Below are positions 19,097 through 29,570 of a stretch of DNA of 64,000 nucleotides, piece by piece. Source of the stretch: Verrucomicrobiota bacterium. Lineage in GTDB: Bacteria; Verrucomicrobiota; Verrucomicrobiia; Palsa-1439. A program made the position numbers and the translations under genes. Location: the NCBI GenBank assembly GCA_003152315.1, contig PLZV01000009.1:21712-85711 (forward strand), read 5' to 3'. Position 1 is the first letter of the stretch, and every line of letters begins with the position of its first letter. The notes beneath the pieces were generated by a model. The model did no database searches. It was given only the letters and a program-made list of their open reading frames with translations, and was not told the DNA's origin.

Positions 19097-21187
19097 TCAA
19101 TCAGCAGACCGCGGAGCAATCACTGCTCGGGAGTCAGTCGGAGCGTGTGTGTTGCGCGTGCTCTTGGCAACTTCGTCCAGGTTGTGGTGGTCAACAACCA
19201 TCCCATCATCCAGGGTGTTGCGCTCGCACGTGCGCAGGTCGCGAAACAAGCGGCGCAGGTCCCGCACACCACCCCAAGTAAGCCAGACGGTGGTAACGAC
19301 GCCAACCACCAGCGGCAAGAAGACTGCCGTGAGGAACCAGTACTGTCCCCAGGATTCCAGTTGCCAGGGACGCCACAAATACCAAACACAGCCAACGGCG
19401 AACACCAGAAACCAGAACATGCTCCAGGCAAACACTCCAATGGAGATCAGTTTGTCACCGGTTGTAAACTCCCCGTCGAACCCGAGGATCGTCCCCCAAT
19501 GAAATCCCTTTTGGGCCGGACTCGAGATAGCCACCGGCTGGGCCTCCACCGCGTAACGCCCACGATGCAGCATGCGGTCCATGTCGAAATCGGCTTTGCG
19601 CGTCACCAGAGAAACCACGATGTACAAGATGATCGCCACGCACGAGGCAAAGAACCCCCAGACCTGACCGTTGATGGGAAATTTCTCCGGGTGCTGCACG
19701 AGATAGTTGTGAGCGGCGCCATTCTGAAAGACATCGACCAGAAGCGGCTGCAATGATTTCCAACATTGCTGGAGCACAATCCCGCTGGTGGCCAGCAAGG
19801 ACCCGGTGATCATGCTGACCCACGCGGCAGCGGTTGTGCCTTTCTTCCAGTACAGTCCTCCCAACACCGCGCACCCGGAACCGCCTAAAAAGATCGCTCC
19901 CGTGATCGCAAAAAACATCAGGATGTATTCGGTCTGATTGAAGAGGAGGCCGAACAGGAAGGCGAACACTCCTACACCGGCGATGGACCATCGCAGCAAA
20001 CGGATATGTTGCTCCGGTGTAAATGGTTTCTTGCGGAACGGCAGGATGATGTCCTGGATGAAAATGCCGCCCCACGAGTGCATGTACGACCCATCACAAG
20101 CAAGCATGGCGAAGAACATGATGCAGGCAAATGACCCTTTGAGGCCAACCGGCAGCATATGCGCCAGCGCCACCGGCACGCGCATTTGATTTTGCATCGA
20201 CACTTCGGGAATGCGTTTGAGGGCATCCGCAACCTGGGCCGCGCCCGCAGCGTACTTGGGATGGTTCAGGTACGTGAATGCGCACACCCCGAGCAACGTC
20301 ATCATCACGGTGCGTGCGTACCCCCGCCACGTGCCCAAGATGCCACCCATCCTTGCTTCGTGGGGACTCGCGGCCGCGGATCGAAATCCGTATCCCCCTT
20401 GCCACGACATGTAGTTGTAGACCAAAATGAAGATGCCAATCAGCACGTACCAGATGTTGAAGTCTCTCGCCTGGCCGGTATCGAACGGGTTCAGCATCGA
20501 CTGCCCTTTTGGTGCGGCAGCCAGCGCGGTGTAGATGTTCGACCACGGAATAATCCAGAGCAAACCGGCGGCCACCAGCACACACAGAACATTCGACAAG
20601 ATCCCTTCCAGGCAGTCGCAGACCATGATCGTCAATTGGCCACCGACCAGCGTGAGGTACAAAGCCACGCTAATGAAGATGGCCATCAGCACAGCGAACG
20701 TGGGGATCGACAGTCCCCCAAAAGCAAGGGACTGCGGCAACCCGCAGTAGTTCACAAAGAACCGGGCGCCTACAGCGGGGAAAATGCCGTAGTTCAGCAC
20801 GCCCGAGACAAACGCCAGGATGCCGGCAAACACCCGAAACCTCTTCGAGTACCGGATCTCAAAGAACTGCGCCATCGTCATGACGCGTGTCTCCCGATAG
20901 CGGTACACGACGAATCCAGTCAGGGTCAGCAATAACCCCGCAGGCACACTCAACTGCTGCCACCAACTGAGGACAAATCCGGTTTTGTAGAGATACTCGA
21001 ACATCGCCACCGCACTGACGGCCCCAAACGCCGCTTCCCCGGCCGCGTTGCACACCAGATACCGCCCGGCGCAGCGGCTGGCCGACATGAAGTCTGCAAC
21101 GCTTTTCATGTACTGGCGGGTGCGCGCCGATACAATCATGACGATCACGAAGGGGACGAGCAGGATGGCGTAGTCGATCCAGTGCAT
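19097..21187 (-). CDS. Sodium:solute symporter (SSS family)
   Basis: 696 residues with many membrane segments, starting MHWIDYAILLVPFVIVMIV. The SSS pattern is visible: ADFMSASRCAGRYLVCNAAGEAAFGAVSAVAMFEYLYKTGF near the N-terminus and later a GGYGFRSAAASPHEARMGG cytoplasmic loop. It imports a sugar, probably the mono- or disaccharide released by the operon's hydrolases, with sodium. It is the only transporter in the block. It lies 15 bases after the CBM9-like lipoprotein gene. Confidence 0.9.
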   Translation of the reverse strand: MHWIDYAILLVPFVIVMIVSARTRQYMKSVADFMSASRCAGRYLVCNAAGEAAFGAVSAVAMFEYLYKTGFVLSWWQQLSVPAGLLLTLTGFVVYRYRETRVMTMAQFFEIRYSKRFRVFAGILAFVSGVLNYGIFPAVGARFFVNYCGLPQSLAFGGLSIPTFAVLMAIFISVALYLTLVGGQLTIMVCDCLEGILSNVLCVLVAAGLLWIIPWSNIYTALAAAPKGQSMLNPFDTGQARDFNIWYVLIGIFILVYNYMSWQGGYGFRSAAASPHEARMGGILGTWRGYARTVMMTLLGVCAFTYLNHPKYAAGAAQVADALKRIPEVSMQNQMRVPVALAHMLPVGLKGSFACIMFFAMLACDGSYMHSWGGIFIQDIILPFRKKPFTPEQHIRLLRWSIAGVGVFAFLFGLLFNQTEYILMFFAITGAIFLGGSGCAVLGGLYWKKGTTAAAWVSMITGSLLATSGIVLQQCWKSLQPLLVDVFQNGAAHNYLVQHPEKFPINGQVWGFFASCVAIILYIVVSLVTRKADFDMDRMLHRGRYAVEAQPVAISSPAQKGFHWGTILGFDGEFTTGDKLISIGVFAWSMFWFLVFAVGCVWYLWRPWQLESWGQYWFLTAVFLPLVVGVVTTVWLTWGGVRDLRRLFRDLRTCERNTLDDGMVVDHHNLDEVAKSTRNTHAPTDSRAVIAPRSAD

Positions 21188-21202
21188 TGATTTATCGTGT
21201 CC

Positions 21203-21967
21203 TCAGGGTACTAGCTTCAGTGGGGCATATTGTTCGACGAGATGATACGCAGCTCGCGACAGGACGGGCCACGAGGACAACTCCGGTCCTGTCGCCTGCG
21301 TGCGATAGCGGGTGTAGTTGTACCGCGCCAGCAGGATCGTCCAATTCGCCTTTACATCTGGTTTCTCGCCGAAGCCATCCAGCTTGCTCCAGGGGATGGC
21401 GACCTCCGCCGTCCACCTCTCGTCGCGATCGCGGTCGTCGTTCAGCGTGCCCCGTACCCGGGCCGCGGCTTCGATGAACCGCGGTTTGACGTGCGAGTTG
21501 ACTCCTTGCAGTCCAAACCGACCCCGTCCGTGATGCAAATACGTGGAGACGTACCCGGCCGGTGTCACGTGAAACTCCCAGTACCACGTCTGGTCGGTTG
21601 GCTTGAGAAAAATCTCCGCGACATCCCCGAGATTATGGTGCTCCTGGTCGTCCTCTGTGCCGTTGGCCACAACGTCTGAATCCGTGAAATCAAAAGCGAC
21701 GTACAGATACTGATCATCCCAAAGAAGCCGCGCCGCACCAGCCTCCTCCAGGCTTTGCCCCTGCTGTTGAAGTTCACGCGGAATGTCAAATCGGATCGGT
21801 TTGACTTGCTGCCAGACGGGTTTATCCACGGATCCGTCCAACTGGATCGGCATGGCCGTCCGATGCACCGCCAACGGCACGGAGCCGGAGAGGGAAGTGC
21901 GTTGGTGCGCACAGGACGCGAGCAGGAAGAGAAGGAGGACTCCATGAACTGATTTCGCAGTATTCAT
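21203..21967 (-). CDS. CBM9-like carbohydrate-binding lipoprotein
   Basis: 254 residues from ATG 21967. The N-terminus MNTAKSVHGVLLLFLLASC has a lipobox (LASC, Cys19). The body resembles family 9 carbohydrate-binding domains: IQLDGSVDKPVWQQVKPI, LLWDDQYLYVAFDFTDSDV, DVAEIFLKPT, WTAEVAIPWSKLDG. The domain binds sugars in xylanases and is common as a lone periplasmic protein in PVC bacteria. It sits between the heparinase-like and symporter genes, so a substrate-presentation role is likely. A longer in-frame start at 22018 would spoil the lipoprotein signal. Confidence 0.8.
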   Translation of the reverse strand: MNTAKSVHGVLLLFLLASCAHQRTSLSGSVPLAVHRTAMPIQLDGSVDKPVWQQVKPIRFDIPRELQQQGQSLEEAGAARLLWDDQYLYVAFDFTDSDVVANGTEDDQEHHNLGDVAEIFLKPTDQTWYWEFHVTPAGYVSTYLHHGRGRFGLQGVNSHVKPRFIEAAARVRGTLNDDRDRDERWTAEVAIPWSKLDGFGEKPDVKANWTILLARYNYTRYRTQATGPELSSWPVLSRAAYHLVEQYAPLKLVP

Positions 21968-22014
21968 TATTTGAGTCGACCCATTCCACCCGTCGGGTGC
22001 TCTGCGTTGTTGTC

Positions 22015-23853
22015 TCATACGCCCAATGCCTCGGACATGACCTCGTTCAGCGTATTGGTTTCGATCCTCACCTCGGAAGCCGAATTTGGAATGATCAACC
22101 TGATAACTTCCCCTCGCAGCCCGATCGTCAAAGACACACCGTCGACCTCGGTGGTTTGCTGCAGCCGCAGTGCGGGGAATTCCCGCCCACTCACGGGCAT
22201 TACCAGAAATGCGGCCTCCAGACGAGCGCCTCGCGCAACAAAGTTGGCAACTGGCGCCGGAAGATTTCGGCTCTGCTGATTCACATGACCCTGCCGAACG
22301 TCCATGCGAGCAAACTTCTCCGCGCAGAAGGGCGCGAGCAGCAAATTGCCATCATCAAATCCGGTGAGCACCTGTTCGGGATTTGCAGAGGTTCTCAATG
22401 TCGTCGGGGCGAAGTGAAACAGCCAGCGGTACTCATGCTCGGTGGCGCCGTCCAACCGGTCCACGACAACGACCATCTGCCGCTTCTTCAAGAACAGGAT
22501 CTGACGAATCCAGGAAACCGGTGCAGGCAATACCCGAAATGCTGCGTTCGACATGGTGGCCAGGTCGTACTCGGGCGTGGACATCCATCCGCAGAGGCAA
22601 CTCCCCACGTCTGTGGGACCTGTCGAGAACCTTTGCGCCGCGTCCGCGTCTCCAAGATCGTCTACGAGAACCGTGTTGTGTGCCTCCGACTTCAGATACC
22701 ACGCGACGCGCAGTGGATCGTCGTAATTGCACACCCCACTGTCCACGAGATACGGCCGCCCATCATGCCAAAAATGAAATCCCAGCTTGCCACCATGCCA
22801 ATGATGCGGCCACGCCGCCCCGGCATCCAGGAATACATAAGTCGAGTGCGCTCCCGCCTTATCGCGCATAACCGCCTGTTGGGAATCGCTAAAACACACG
22901 GATCTGCCTGGTTCACGGTCGGCGGGAATTCCCAACACTTTGGCCAGAATCCGCAGTGATGGACCCGCAGGCGTCTCGCTGGAGTCATTGATCGGCGGCA
23001 TCGTGCCGTCGGGCTGTTGGACCTGGTTCATGAAATGATGGAACTGCGTGAGCCGTTCGCGCCAACGGGGTGAAACCGAAATGTCATTGGCGTCGCACAA
23101 CAAATACGCGTCACGAAAATTGGCCGCAATGAACGGGTAATAGCCCGGGCACAGCTCGACCGAGTTGCCGTCCGCGAAGAACGCCTCTTCGAGGTGGTGA
23201 TCCAGTATCTTCAACGCTTTGTCGCGCCAGATGGAAGCATTGGCCAATTCCGGAAAGAGAACCGTCGCGTGCAGCATCGCCAGCGCGCCGTGCGACTGGT
23301 GATTGCCCGCCGAAAGTGGCTGTTCCCCAAAATAAGCGTTCAACATCCGCATGTGAACTGCGATGGAGTGTAACAACTCCTGTTGCTCGGCGGAGCTGAA
23401 CCCATTGCGTCCCAGAAAATAGCACCAAATCAGGTTCTGCGCGCGCCACGCCACCTGCATGTCCTTCCACGTATACCGCCGACTGCGGAAGTACTCCGAC
23501 AAGTCATGCGGAACGGGATTGCCAGCGCACCATCCCCGGAAGAGTTTCAATAGGTCATCCAGATAGGATCGATCGCCGGTAATCGAGTACAACCGCGCAA
23601 AGCTGGGTAGGCCGTACCAGCGGTTCAGCCAAACGCTCTTCTCAAGCTCCGTGGTTTCCAAGCGGTCATATTGGATTGGATCGCCCCAAGGACTGAAAAA
23701 ATCAGGTCGCCGTAAGACCGCGACCATGTCCATGTCCATTTCCGATCCGATCAGTTGTAATTGTACCAGCCGCCCGCCCTGGTCCATCGGATGGAATACC
23801 CAGACGTCGTACTCCTTCAGGAATTCGTCGAATGGGAAAACGCCGTGTTTCAT
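22015..23853 (-). CDS. Heparinase II/III-family polysaccharide lyase-like protein
   Basis: 612 residues from ATG 23853, 4 bases after the GH20-like stop. The N-terminal part is an (alpha/alpha) toroid (SAGNHQSHGALAMLH, with the Asn-His-x3-His pattern). The C-terminal beta-sandwich shows the family signature GFHFWHDGRPYLVDSGV...SEAHNTVLVDD. Family members cleave uronic-acid-containing glycans (heparin, heparan, alginate). This suggests that the block's substrate contains uronic acid as well as amino sugar. No signal peptide is evident from this start. Confidence 0.82.
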   Translation of the reverse strand: MKHGVFPFDEFLKEYDVWVFHPMDQGGRLVQLQLIGSEMDMDMVAVLRRPDFFSPWGDPIQYDRLETTELEKSVWLNRWYGLPSFARLYSITGDRSYLDDLLKLFRGWCAGNPVPHDLSEYFRSRRYTWKDMQVAWRAQNLIWCYFLGRNGFSSAEQQELLHSIAVHMRMLNAYFGEQPLSAGNHQSHGALAMLHATVLFPELANASIWRDKALKILDHHLEEAFFADGNSVELCPGYYPFIAANFRDAYLLCDANDISVSPRWRERLTQFHHFMNQVQQPDGTMPPINDSSETPAGPSLRILAKVLGIPADREPGRSVCFSDSQQAVMRDKAGAHSTYVFLDAGAAWPHHWHGGKLGFHFWHDGRPYLVDSGVCNYDDPLRVAWYLKSEAHNTVLVDDLGDADAAQRFSTGPTDVGSCLCGWMSTPEYDLATMSNAAFRVLPAPVSWIRQILFLKKRQMVVVVDRLDGATEHEYRWLFHFAPTTLRTSANPEQVLTGFDDGNLLLAPFCAEKFARMDVRQGHVNQQSRNLPAPVANFVARGARLEAAFLVMPVSGREFPALRLQQTTEVDGVSLTIGLRGEVIRLIIPNSASEVRIETNTLNEVMSEALGV

Positions 23854-23857
23854 CGTG

Positions 23858-25777
23858 TTACCATCGTGCCCCACTGGCGGTGGCCACCCGCGAATAGGTC
23901 GCCCGCGGCAGATCGCCTTTCGGAGTGTGGAACACTTTCTCCAGTTTGGCCTCAAACTCTGGAATGGAGCCGACATCACCGTCCAGATAAGCCCGCACTC
24001 GTCCCGCCAGGCCTTCCAGACGCGCGCGTTGCGCACCGTAGCGTTGCTCAATCACTTCCCAACCAAATGGCTTATACAATTCCAGCCACACCTTACGGTG
24101 GCATTCCCACAGTTCATCGAGCGCCGATCGCAAGCGTTTCAAATCGCCCCCGATTAGCACCCGTAAACGCTTCCGATTGCCTGTCTTGTACGCAGCGACC
24201 AGGTCACGGCGCAATTCAGACTTCAGCGCCAGGACCTTTGACAACTGCGCTGGAAACAGCAGCCGCTGGTTGGCGGGGAGTTTTCGGGCCGCAACCCGCA
24301 ACGTATCGTGCAGCTTCTGGTAATGTTGGCGTAACGACAGGTGGGCGAGCTGTGGTTCCATCAAACCGAGCAGAGGATCCTGCCACAGCAGCCATTTCCC
24401 GACATTGGTGTAGCTCTTCTCGGGCGTTGCGACGCCGGGCACGGAATCGATCTCGCTGGCCTTGACCCAGTCATCAAAATCGGCATCGCACGACCCGCGG
24501 AAATTGGCTCGCAATTGTTGCTCATCCACAGAATCCGCATACCCATGCTCCGCGAAGAATTGGATACCTGGCAACGCCGAAAAGACATCGCATTCCATTC
24601 CGTCATCGCCCCAGAGCGTGACGAAGGCTTCGCGGACCTCCTGCGCCTTGCAGGCGCGCATGCAGGCGTCTGTCGCAGTAAACGAAAACGGCAAGGCCGC
24701 CCAAAAATGACTCCATGTCCAGACCCCACCGGCCACCATCGGCTCAAAGCCCAGGGCGCGATGGCGCTTGATCCATTCCACGTAAAAGCCAGGCTCCGTG
24801 TGATAGTAGTCCCAATACGCCAATTGCACGTCCTTGGGAATGCTCGCCGCGACGTCTGCGGGAATCTGGCTATTCCTGTCGTAGTACTGATTCGTTTTGG
24901 AGCCAAGGCGGAAATACATGTCGCTCCAGATGATGGGGCGAACGCCATGCTTGTGACAAATTCCCCGTACGCGATCCAAATGACTGTTGAAGATGTCGAA
25001 AGCCCGTTTGTAGCCATGCTTCTTCAGGTACCGCCCGGTTCCCAGCCCGTGCGCTTCATCCATCCCCACGATCAACCGCGATGACCGAAACGGAGCAGCC
25101 GCGGCACGGATCATCTTGTCGATCAGTTCGTACGTCGGCTTCTCTCCGGCGATCAACACCTCGTCCACATCGCGGTACTCGGCGTATGCCGGCCATTGCA
25201 ATATCTGTCCCAAATGTCCCAACGTCTGAATGGCCATGAACATCTCCATGCCCAACGCGTCGGCATACGCATCCAAATCGCGGAGTTCACGCTGGGTGTA
25301 TCGACCGCGCAGATAGCCGAAAAATGGTTCACCGGGCACCTCATACGTATCTTCCGCGTACAGAATGAATGTATTGATGCCCATCAGAGCGCACCGACGG
25401 ATCAACGCTTTCACCGTCTCGGGTCTCAACACCCCGTTGCGAGATACGTCAACCATGACTCCAAGAAGGTCGAACCGGGCCTTCTCCGAAAAGTCACGTT
25501 CCACGGCCCGAGCGTCGCTCTCGCCCAGCAAACGACCCAGCGCGCGAAACGCACCCGTCTTGTTTGCGTACCGGATCATGACTTCTGCACCATTCTTGGT
25601 TACAGACAAACTGCCCGACGGTCCTCGGCGGTTGCCAACAAACCGTAAGCGACGCGCGCCGCTGGTCCTGGTGAATCGCTGCGGGTATTCCGCCTGGATC
25701 TCCTTAAGCCCCGCCCACAGCTCGGTCGGGCAGGCACGTCCATCGATCGAAAAGGACTGGATGTTTCTGTTTTTCAT
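23858..25777 (-). CDS. GH20-like beta-N-acetylhexosaminidase
   Basis: 639 residues from ATG 25777. An N-terminal GH20b-like alpha/beta domain (to about residue 95) precedes a GH20 barrel. The catalytic Asp-Glu pair is Asp240-Glu241 in LIVGMDEAHG; barrel strands such as LGVMVDVSRNG and YAEDTYEVPG support it. In GH20 the Glu protonates the bond while the Asp positions the substrate's acetamido group. A coiled C-terminal region of about 150 residues follows. Its start overlaps the GNAT stop (ATGA). No signal peptide is seen, so it may act on imported oligosaccharides. Confidence 0.8.
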   Translation of the reverse strand: MKNRNIQSFSIDGRACPTELWAGLKEIQAEYPQRFTRTSGARRLRFVGNRRGPSGSLSVTKNGAEVMIRYANKTGAFRALGRLLGESDARAVERDFSEKARFDLLGVMVDVSRNGVLRPETVKALIRRCALMGINTFILYAEDTYEVPGEPFFGYLRGRYTQRELRDLDAYADALGMEMFMAIQTLGHLGQILQWPAYAEYRDVDEVLIAGEKPTYELIDKMIRAAAAPFRSSRLIVGMDEAHGLGTGRYLKKHGYKRAFDIFNSHLDRVRGICHKHGVRPIIWSDMYFRLGSKTNQYYDRNSQIPADVAASIPKDVQLAYWDYYHTEPGFYVEWIKRHRALGFEPMVAGGVWTWSHFWAALPFSFTATDACMRACKAQEVREAFVTLWGDDGMECDVFSALPGIQFFAEHGYADSVDEQQLRANFRGSCDADFDDWVKASEIDSVPGVATPEKSYTNVGKWLLWQDPLLGLMEPQLAHLSLRQHYQKLHDTLRVAARKLPANQRLLFPAQLSKVLALKSELRRDLVAAYKTGNRKRLRVLIGGDLKRLRSALDELWECHRKVWLELYKPFGWEVIEQRYGAQRARLEGLAGRVRAYLDGDVGSIPEFEAKLEKVFHTPKGDLPRATYSRVATASGARW

Positions 25778-26991
25778 ATGTATTCCGAAGCGAGGTAACT
25801 CCACGGCACACGCGGTAGTGCGGCATCGAAGGCCTCGAGAGTCGCCCGCGCCTTTGCCATCGGTCGGATTGTCAGCATTCCGAGTTGGTGCTCCTGGCTG
25901 GCAGAGGATCGCGCAAAAACCATGCGCGTCGCCGCGTCGCGTTCGATCTCCACGAGGCAATCGCCCACACGAATCTCAACCCGCCCCCCCGCCCCATTCA
26001 GGCAGTCGGCCGGGAAACCTCGCACTTCCAATTGTTCTGCCAAATTCCTCGCCGGATCAAACACTTTTCCAAGCACACACAAACTGCGAGGGAGTTCTGT
26101 GAAATCCAGTTCCAGCATCCGCTCAGTGAGTCGCCCCGGCACCGCCCACCAGTCAACGTATCCGCTGCCCTTGCGCGCCGCCTGGCGGGCCGGTCTCAAA
26201 AGTTGATCAAGAGACTTCGTACTGCAATTGTCGTGGCACGCCAATTCCCAGATTTCGACGGCGCCTCGCTTCCAATCGATCTTTTCGATCGGGCCGGCCC
26301 AGATTGCGTATGCGATCCAGGACCCGCTCGACTCATCTTGCAGCCAGGAGACCTGGGGTATGCAGCCAACCGCATTCGCGTGGTAGAAGAAGGATGCTTT
26401 CGTCCAACGTTTCAGGGAACCCGGTCGATCCGCCAGGAATCCACCGCTCCCACGGTAGCACTCCGTGAAGACAGGAGGACTGGAACGCCAGAAATCGTCA
26501 AATCCAGCGAGCGGCCTGGTCATTGCCACGTCCTGTTCAACGCCTGATTCACGAGAAACCTTCTGTCGAACGCATGGCGGATAAAGGAGCGGTAAATAGC
26601 CCATCGCTCGATAAAAGGAGTATCCCGGTCCACTTTCACCTGTGTAGACCAGGACGCCATCGACTTCCTGGGCCAGTGCCATTTCCGCAGCGCGCCACAC
26701 CTTCGCCCCGAGGCCTTGCCGCTGTTGGTCTGGAAGGGTGCCAATCGCGCAGGCCATCGCAACCCTCAAGTCAGGCGCGTGTTCCCTCTCCGTGTGAAGT
26801 CCTCGCAGGTAAAAGCTACCCCAAGAGAGGACCTTCGATTGATCCCGCCCAATGAACGTCCGCACCGGAACCGAAGAGTCCGGGTTCTCAACCTGTTCCA
26901 AATACGGAGACTCGATAGGCGTAAACAACGAGTTGCGGCTGACCAAGAACGCCTCCCGCCACGCGGGTGTCAGCTTTTCGACCGTAACCAT
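25774..26991 (-). CDS. GNAT-family N-acetyltransferase (Eis-like size)
   Basis: 405 residues. The N-terminal half is a GNAT domain with the acetyl-CoA loop in GTLPDQQRQGLGAKVW (Q/R-x-x-G-x-G/A) and GYSFYRAMGYLPL. The C-terminal half is longer than a single GNAT; the size and layout recall Eis-like two-GNAT proteins. It sits between two GH20 genes and overlaps the second by 4 bases, so it probably acetylates an amino sugar, for example re-acetylating glucosamine (inference). Confidence 0.72.
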   Translation of the reverse strand: MVTVEKLTPAWREAFLVSRNSLFTPIESPYLEQVENPDSSVPVRTFIGRDQSKVLSWGSFYLRGLHTEREHAPDLRVAMACAIGTLPDQQRQGLGAKVWRAAEMALAQEVDGVLVYTGESGPGYSFYRAMGYLPLLYPPCVRQKVSRESGVEQDVAMTRPLAGFDDFWRSSPPVFTECYRGSGGFLADRPGSLKRWTKASFFYHANAVGCIPQVSWLQDESSGSWIAYAIWAGPIEKIDWKRGAVEIWELACHDNCSTKSLDQLLRPARQAARKGSGYVDWWAVPGRLTERMLELDFTELPRSLCVLGKVFDPARNLAEQLEVRGFPADCLNGAGGRVEIRVGDCLVEIERDAATRMVFARSSASQEHQLGMLTIRPMAKARATLEAFDAALPRVPWSYLASEYI

Positions 26992-26997
26992 CCCAGC

Positions 26998-28575
26998 TCA
27001 CTCGGCCGCCACAGCCGGAGATGGCTCCAGGAGTGATTTTCCCAGCGCATCTTTGGTTGTCCCGGGCCAACGCAATTTCCGCTTGTGATGGACCCGTGTT
27101 TTCACGGTGTCGCGGGGCCTTCGACCGGCCCGTGACAGGCGATCGTAGAGTTTGCGCAGCTTCTTGGTGTGCGCCTCGGCTTCCTCCGCAATCCCCTTGT
27201 CGTAGAGAAAGCCTGCGTTAAGCTCCAGGAACCGCTGATCGAGCGTTCTCGATTCATCAAGAAGTTTTTCCAACGCGCGCATCTTTTGTGGAATTTGCTC
27301 GGAAGAGAACCGCGGCGACTGGATCTCACTCTCCAGCTTCTTGAAACGCATGTGGTACTCACGCAAATCGGCCATCAGTCTCAGGTGCTCAAATTCGTTT
27401 TCGTGTCGGTTTGGATGAAGAGCTCCCAGTAGTCGTTTAGACTTCTGCGCCTTGTTGTGAACCGCCCCGACGTCCATGCCCGGCCGAATCAGCGTGGCAT
27501 CAAGCGTCAGCGCCTGCCAAAGCCTGTCCCCGTCTTGTGGCGACAGGCCAAACCGTTCTGCCCCGTACTGCTTGACAAACTCTTGCGATTCGATGGGTTT
27601 GGTTTGTTTCAACGCCTGAGCATATGCCGCCAAGAGAATTCGGAAACCCGATAGTGGATAGACTCTCCGCATCGGATGCAATTCGACAACCTCTCCGCTC
27701 TGGTCCCATTCATAACCGTAAACCCCGGAGGTTGACCATGAGGTCAGCAGCATGCCCGTGTAGCCCTGATCCCGCGCCTGGGGGATAAAGTCCTGAATAT
27801 TATGAAATCGCTTCTGCCAAGACGTGAGCGAGTGGTTGTCGGGATGGGCGCGTAGCGACGCCGCACCCCAGATTTCAAATCCGTTGCCTTCGATCTGTGA
27901 GACATCGCCGAAATGATCGGCCTCCCACCCATAATTCCAATCGACAAATACACAGTCCTTCGGCATCTCCTCCACCGCTTCAGGGTGCTTGAGTAGCATG
28001 TCGGCCCAGAGCACGGGACGGCGTCCGAGGTCGACCACGTAGCGGGCAATCTCCTTGAAGTAATCAACATACAACCTCGATTTGCCCTCGCGTTGTGCCT
28101 TGGCGCGGCACTGCGGGCAGTGCCCCAGCAGATAGGTTTCATCACCCCCAATGTGGAGGTATTTTGACGGATGCGTGGAGGCTATATCGGCCAGTAATTC
28201 GCGAAAGACGCCAAACGCCTCAGCTGCCTTGAGGGGACAGACCTGGCAAATGTCGGTCTTGCTTTCCCGCAGGTTCGCATACCGCTCATGCCGGAGGATG
28301 TACTCGATGTGGCCAAAACACTGTTGCAACGGGATCACGTCAATACCCAACCGGCCACAGTACGCAACGAAGGATTCCACCTCTTCCCGCGTGTAGGCGT
28401 ACTCGCTGGCGATGATGGCGTGCTTGTCGTACGGATAGGCGGCCTCCCACTCAATGAGGAGCGTGTTCAACCCAAACTCGGCCAATTCCGCCACGTATTT
28501 CCGCAATGCTGGCATCGGCATCACCTGGATCCTCAGGTCGATGTGAAATCCCTTGATGGCAAACTCAGTCTTCAT
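26998..28575 (-). CDS. GH20-family beta-N-acetylhexosaminidase
   Basis: 525 residues from ATG 28575; the frame upstream uses only a TTG. A GH20 barrel with the catalytic pair in LHIGGDETYLL (Asp145-Glu146) and WADMLLKHPEA. There is no N-terminal GH20b domain. A long charged helical C-terminus ends in a basic tail (KTRVHHKRKLRWPG). No signal peptide is visible, so a cytoplasmic or non-classical location is likely. It is second in the long operon, 70 bases after the prepilin-like gene. Confidence 0.83.
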   Translation of the reverse strand: MKTEFAIKGFHIDLRIQVMPMPALRKYVAELAEFGLNTLLIEWEAAYPYDKHAIIASEYAYTREEVESFVAYCGRLGIDVIPLQQCFGHIEYILRHERYANLRESKTDICQVCPLKAAEAFGVFRELLADIASTHPSKYLHIGGDETYLLGHCPQCRAKAQREGKSRLYVDYFKEIARYVVDLGRRPVLWADMLLKHPEAVEEMPKDCVFVDWNYGWEADHFGDVSQIEGNGFEIWGAASLRAHPDNHSLTSWQKRFHNIQDFIPQARDQGYTGMLLTSWSTSGVYGYEWDQSGEVVELHPMRRVYPLSGFRILLAAYAQALKQTKPIESQEFVKQYGAERFGLSPQDGDRLWQALTLDATLIRPGMDVGAVHNKAQKSKRLLGALHPNRHENEFEHLRLMADLREYHMRFKKLESEIQSPRFSSEQIPQKMRALEKLLDESRTLDQRFLELNAGFLYDKGIAEEAEAHTKKLRKLYDRLSRAGRRPRDTVKTRVHHKRKLRWPGTTKDALGKSLLEPSPAVAAE

Positions 28576-28645
28576 TTCGATTCCGTTTCGCAAGCCGTAT
28601 CACGTTCAATTGTCATTCCAGTCCGCTGGTCGAAGAAGTCGATTA

Positions 28646-29428
28646 TCACTTTACCGTGCTGACGATGAAACGTTGGTCCGTTGGCAAACTTGAACTGGTG
28701 AGTTGCAATGGCGTGCAACTCCTTACGCTTCCGTCCGCGTAGCCGATGTTGATAGTACCCAGATGGCAAGCATGCAGTGTTAGCGTTCCCTCATTGAACA
28801 CATCCACGGACCCAAACGCATACCATTGCGAGGGGTTCGGCGGCGTGGGGAGTGTTTTGATGATGGTATCGCCGACCAAAGGAAACTCCGTGGCATTTTG
28901 CAACTTGTCCAGGTTCAACAAATTCTGCGCTGTTTGCGTGTCCCACGACGGCTTGGCCGTAGTCCCGTAGTAGGCGGGGAGAGTGGGACTCGGGTTTGGC
29001 ACCGCCCGCAATCCGTACGTGCGACTCCAAGCATCGCCCATGTTCACATCAAACATCTTTGGCGCGTAACTGGGGCACACAAACACGTTGTAGCCGGTGA
29101 CGTGCGCATAGCCGTTATTAACCAGGAACGCGCCCCAAGTATTGGTCGTGGATGTTCCCTCTTCCAACGGCCCACAGATCCACCCATCGTAGTCAGACGA
29201 GTACTCCAAAAGCATCAACATCACCTGGTGGATGTTGCTAACGCAAACCGCCGTCCGGCCTCGCTCGCGGGCCGTGTTCAGGGCGGGCAGAAGCAATGCC
29301 GCAAGAATGCCGATAATGGAAATCACCACCAGCAACTCAATTAACGTAAATGCTTCCCACGCATTGCTAGATCGTGTCTCTCGGTTCCGGCCGCCGTTCC
29401 TATGGATTTGAATCCGATTCACTACCAT
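28646..29428 (-). CDS. Prepilin-like protein with H-X9-DG tail
   Basis: 260 residues. The type IV prepilin cleavage and methylation motif [20 protein letters not shown] is followed by the usual PVC-group globular domain and the C-terminal H-x9-DG signature ([12 protein letters not shown]). Proteins of this group are pseudopilins, very numerous in Lentisphaerota and Verrucomicrobiota, and often sit beside glycoside hydrolases. Here it heads an eight-gene hydrolase/transport operon that reads down to 17860. It has a promoter with the palindrome motif. Start GTG at V3 is equally possible. Confidence 0.85.
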   Translation of the reverse strand: MVVNRIQIHRNGGRNRETRSSNAWEAFTLIELLVVISIIGILAALLLPALNTARERGRTAVCVSNIHQVMLMLLEYSSDYDGWICGPLEEGTSTTNTWGAFLVNNGYAHVTGYNVFVCPSYAPKMFDVNMGDAWSRTYGLRAVPNPSPTLPAYYGTTAKPSWDTQTAQNLLNLDKLQNATEFPLVGDTIIKTLPTPPNPSQWYAFGSVDVFNEGTLTLHACHLGTINIGYADGSVRSCTPLQLTSSSLPTDQRFIVSTVK

Positions 29429-29452
29429 CCCTTAATTTATTGTCTGGATACC

Positions 29453-29503
29453 ACATTACCGTCGGACTGCCCTTGCTGTCAAACAATAAGTTCTCTCAAT
29501 GAA
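29453..29503 (-). promoter_or_regulatory. Promoter of the long hydrolase operon
   Basis: Minus strand: TTCATTGAGAGAA (29491-29503, one mismatch to the palindrome), 8 bases, TTGACA (29477-29482), 18 bases, TAATGT (29453-29458). The palindrome centre is 41.5 bases above the -10 centre, one base from the other three members of this class. It would drive the operon from the prepilin-like gene to the Gfo/Idh gene. Confidence 0.6.
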
Positions 29504-29570
29504 TTTTTATTTTTCTCGCCTCGATAGCCGCGGCGTTTATTCAGTGGTATGTGCTTATTGTAAACGGTAT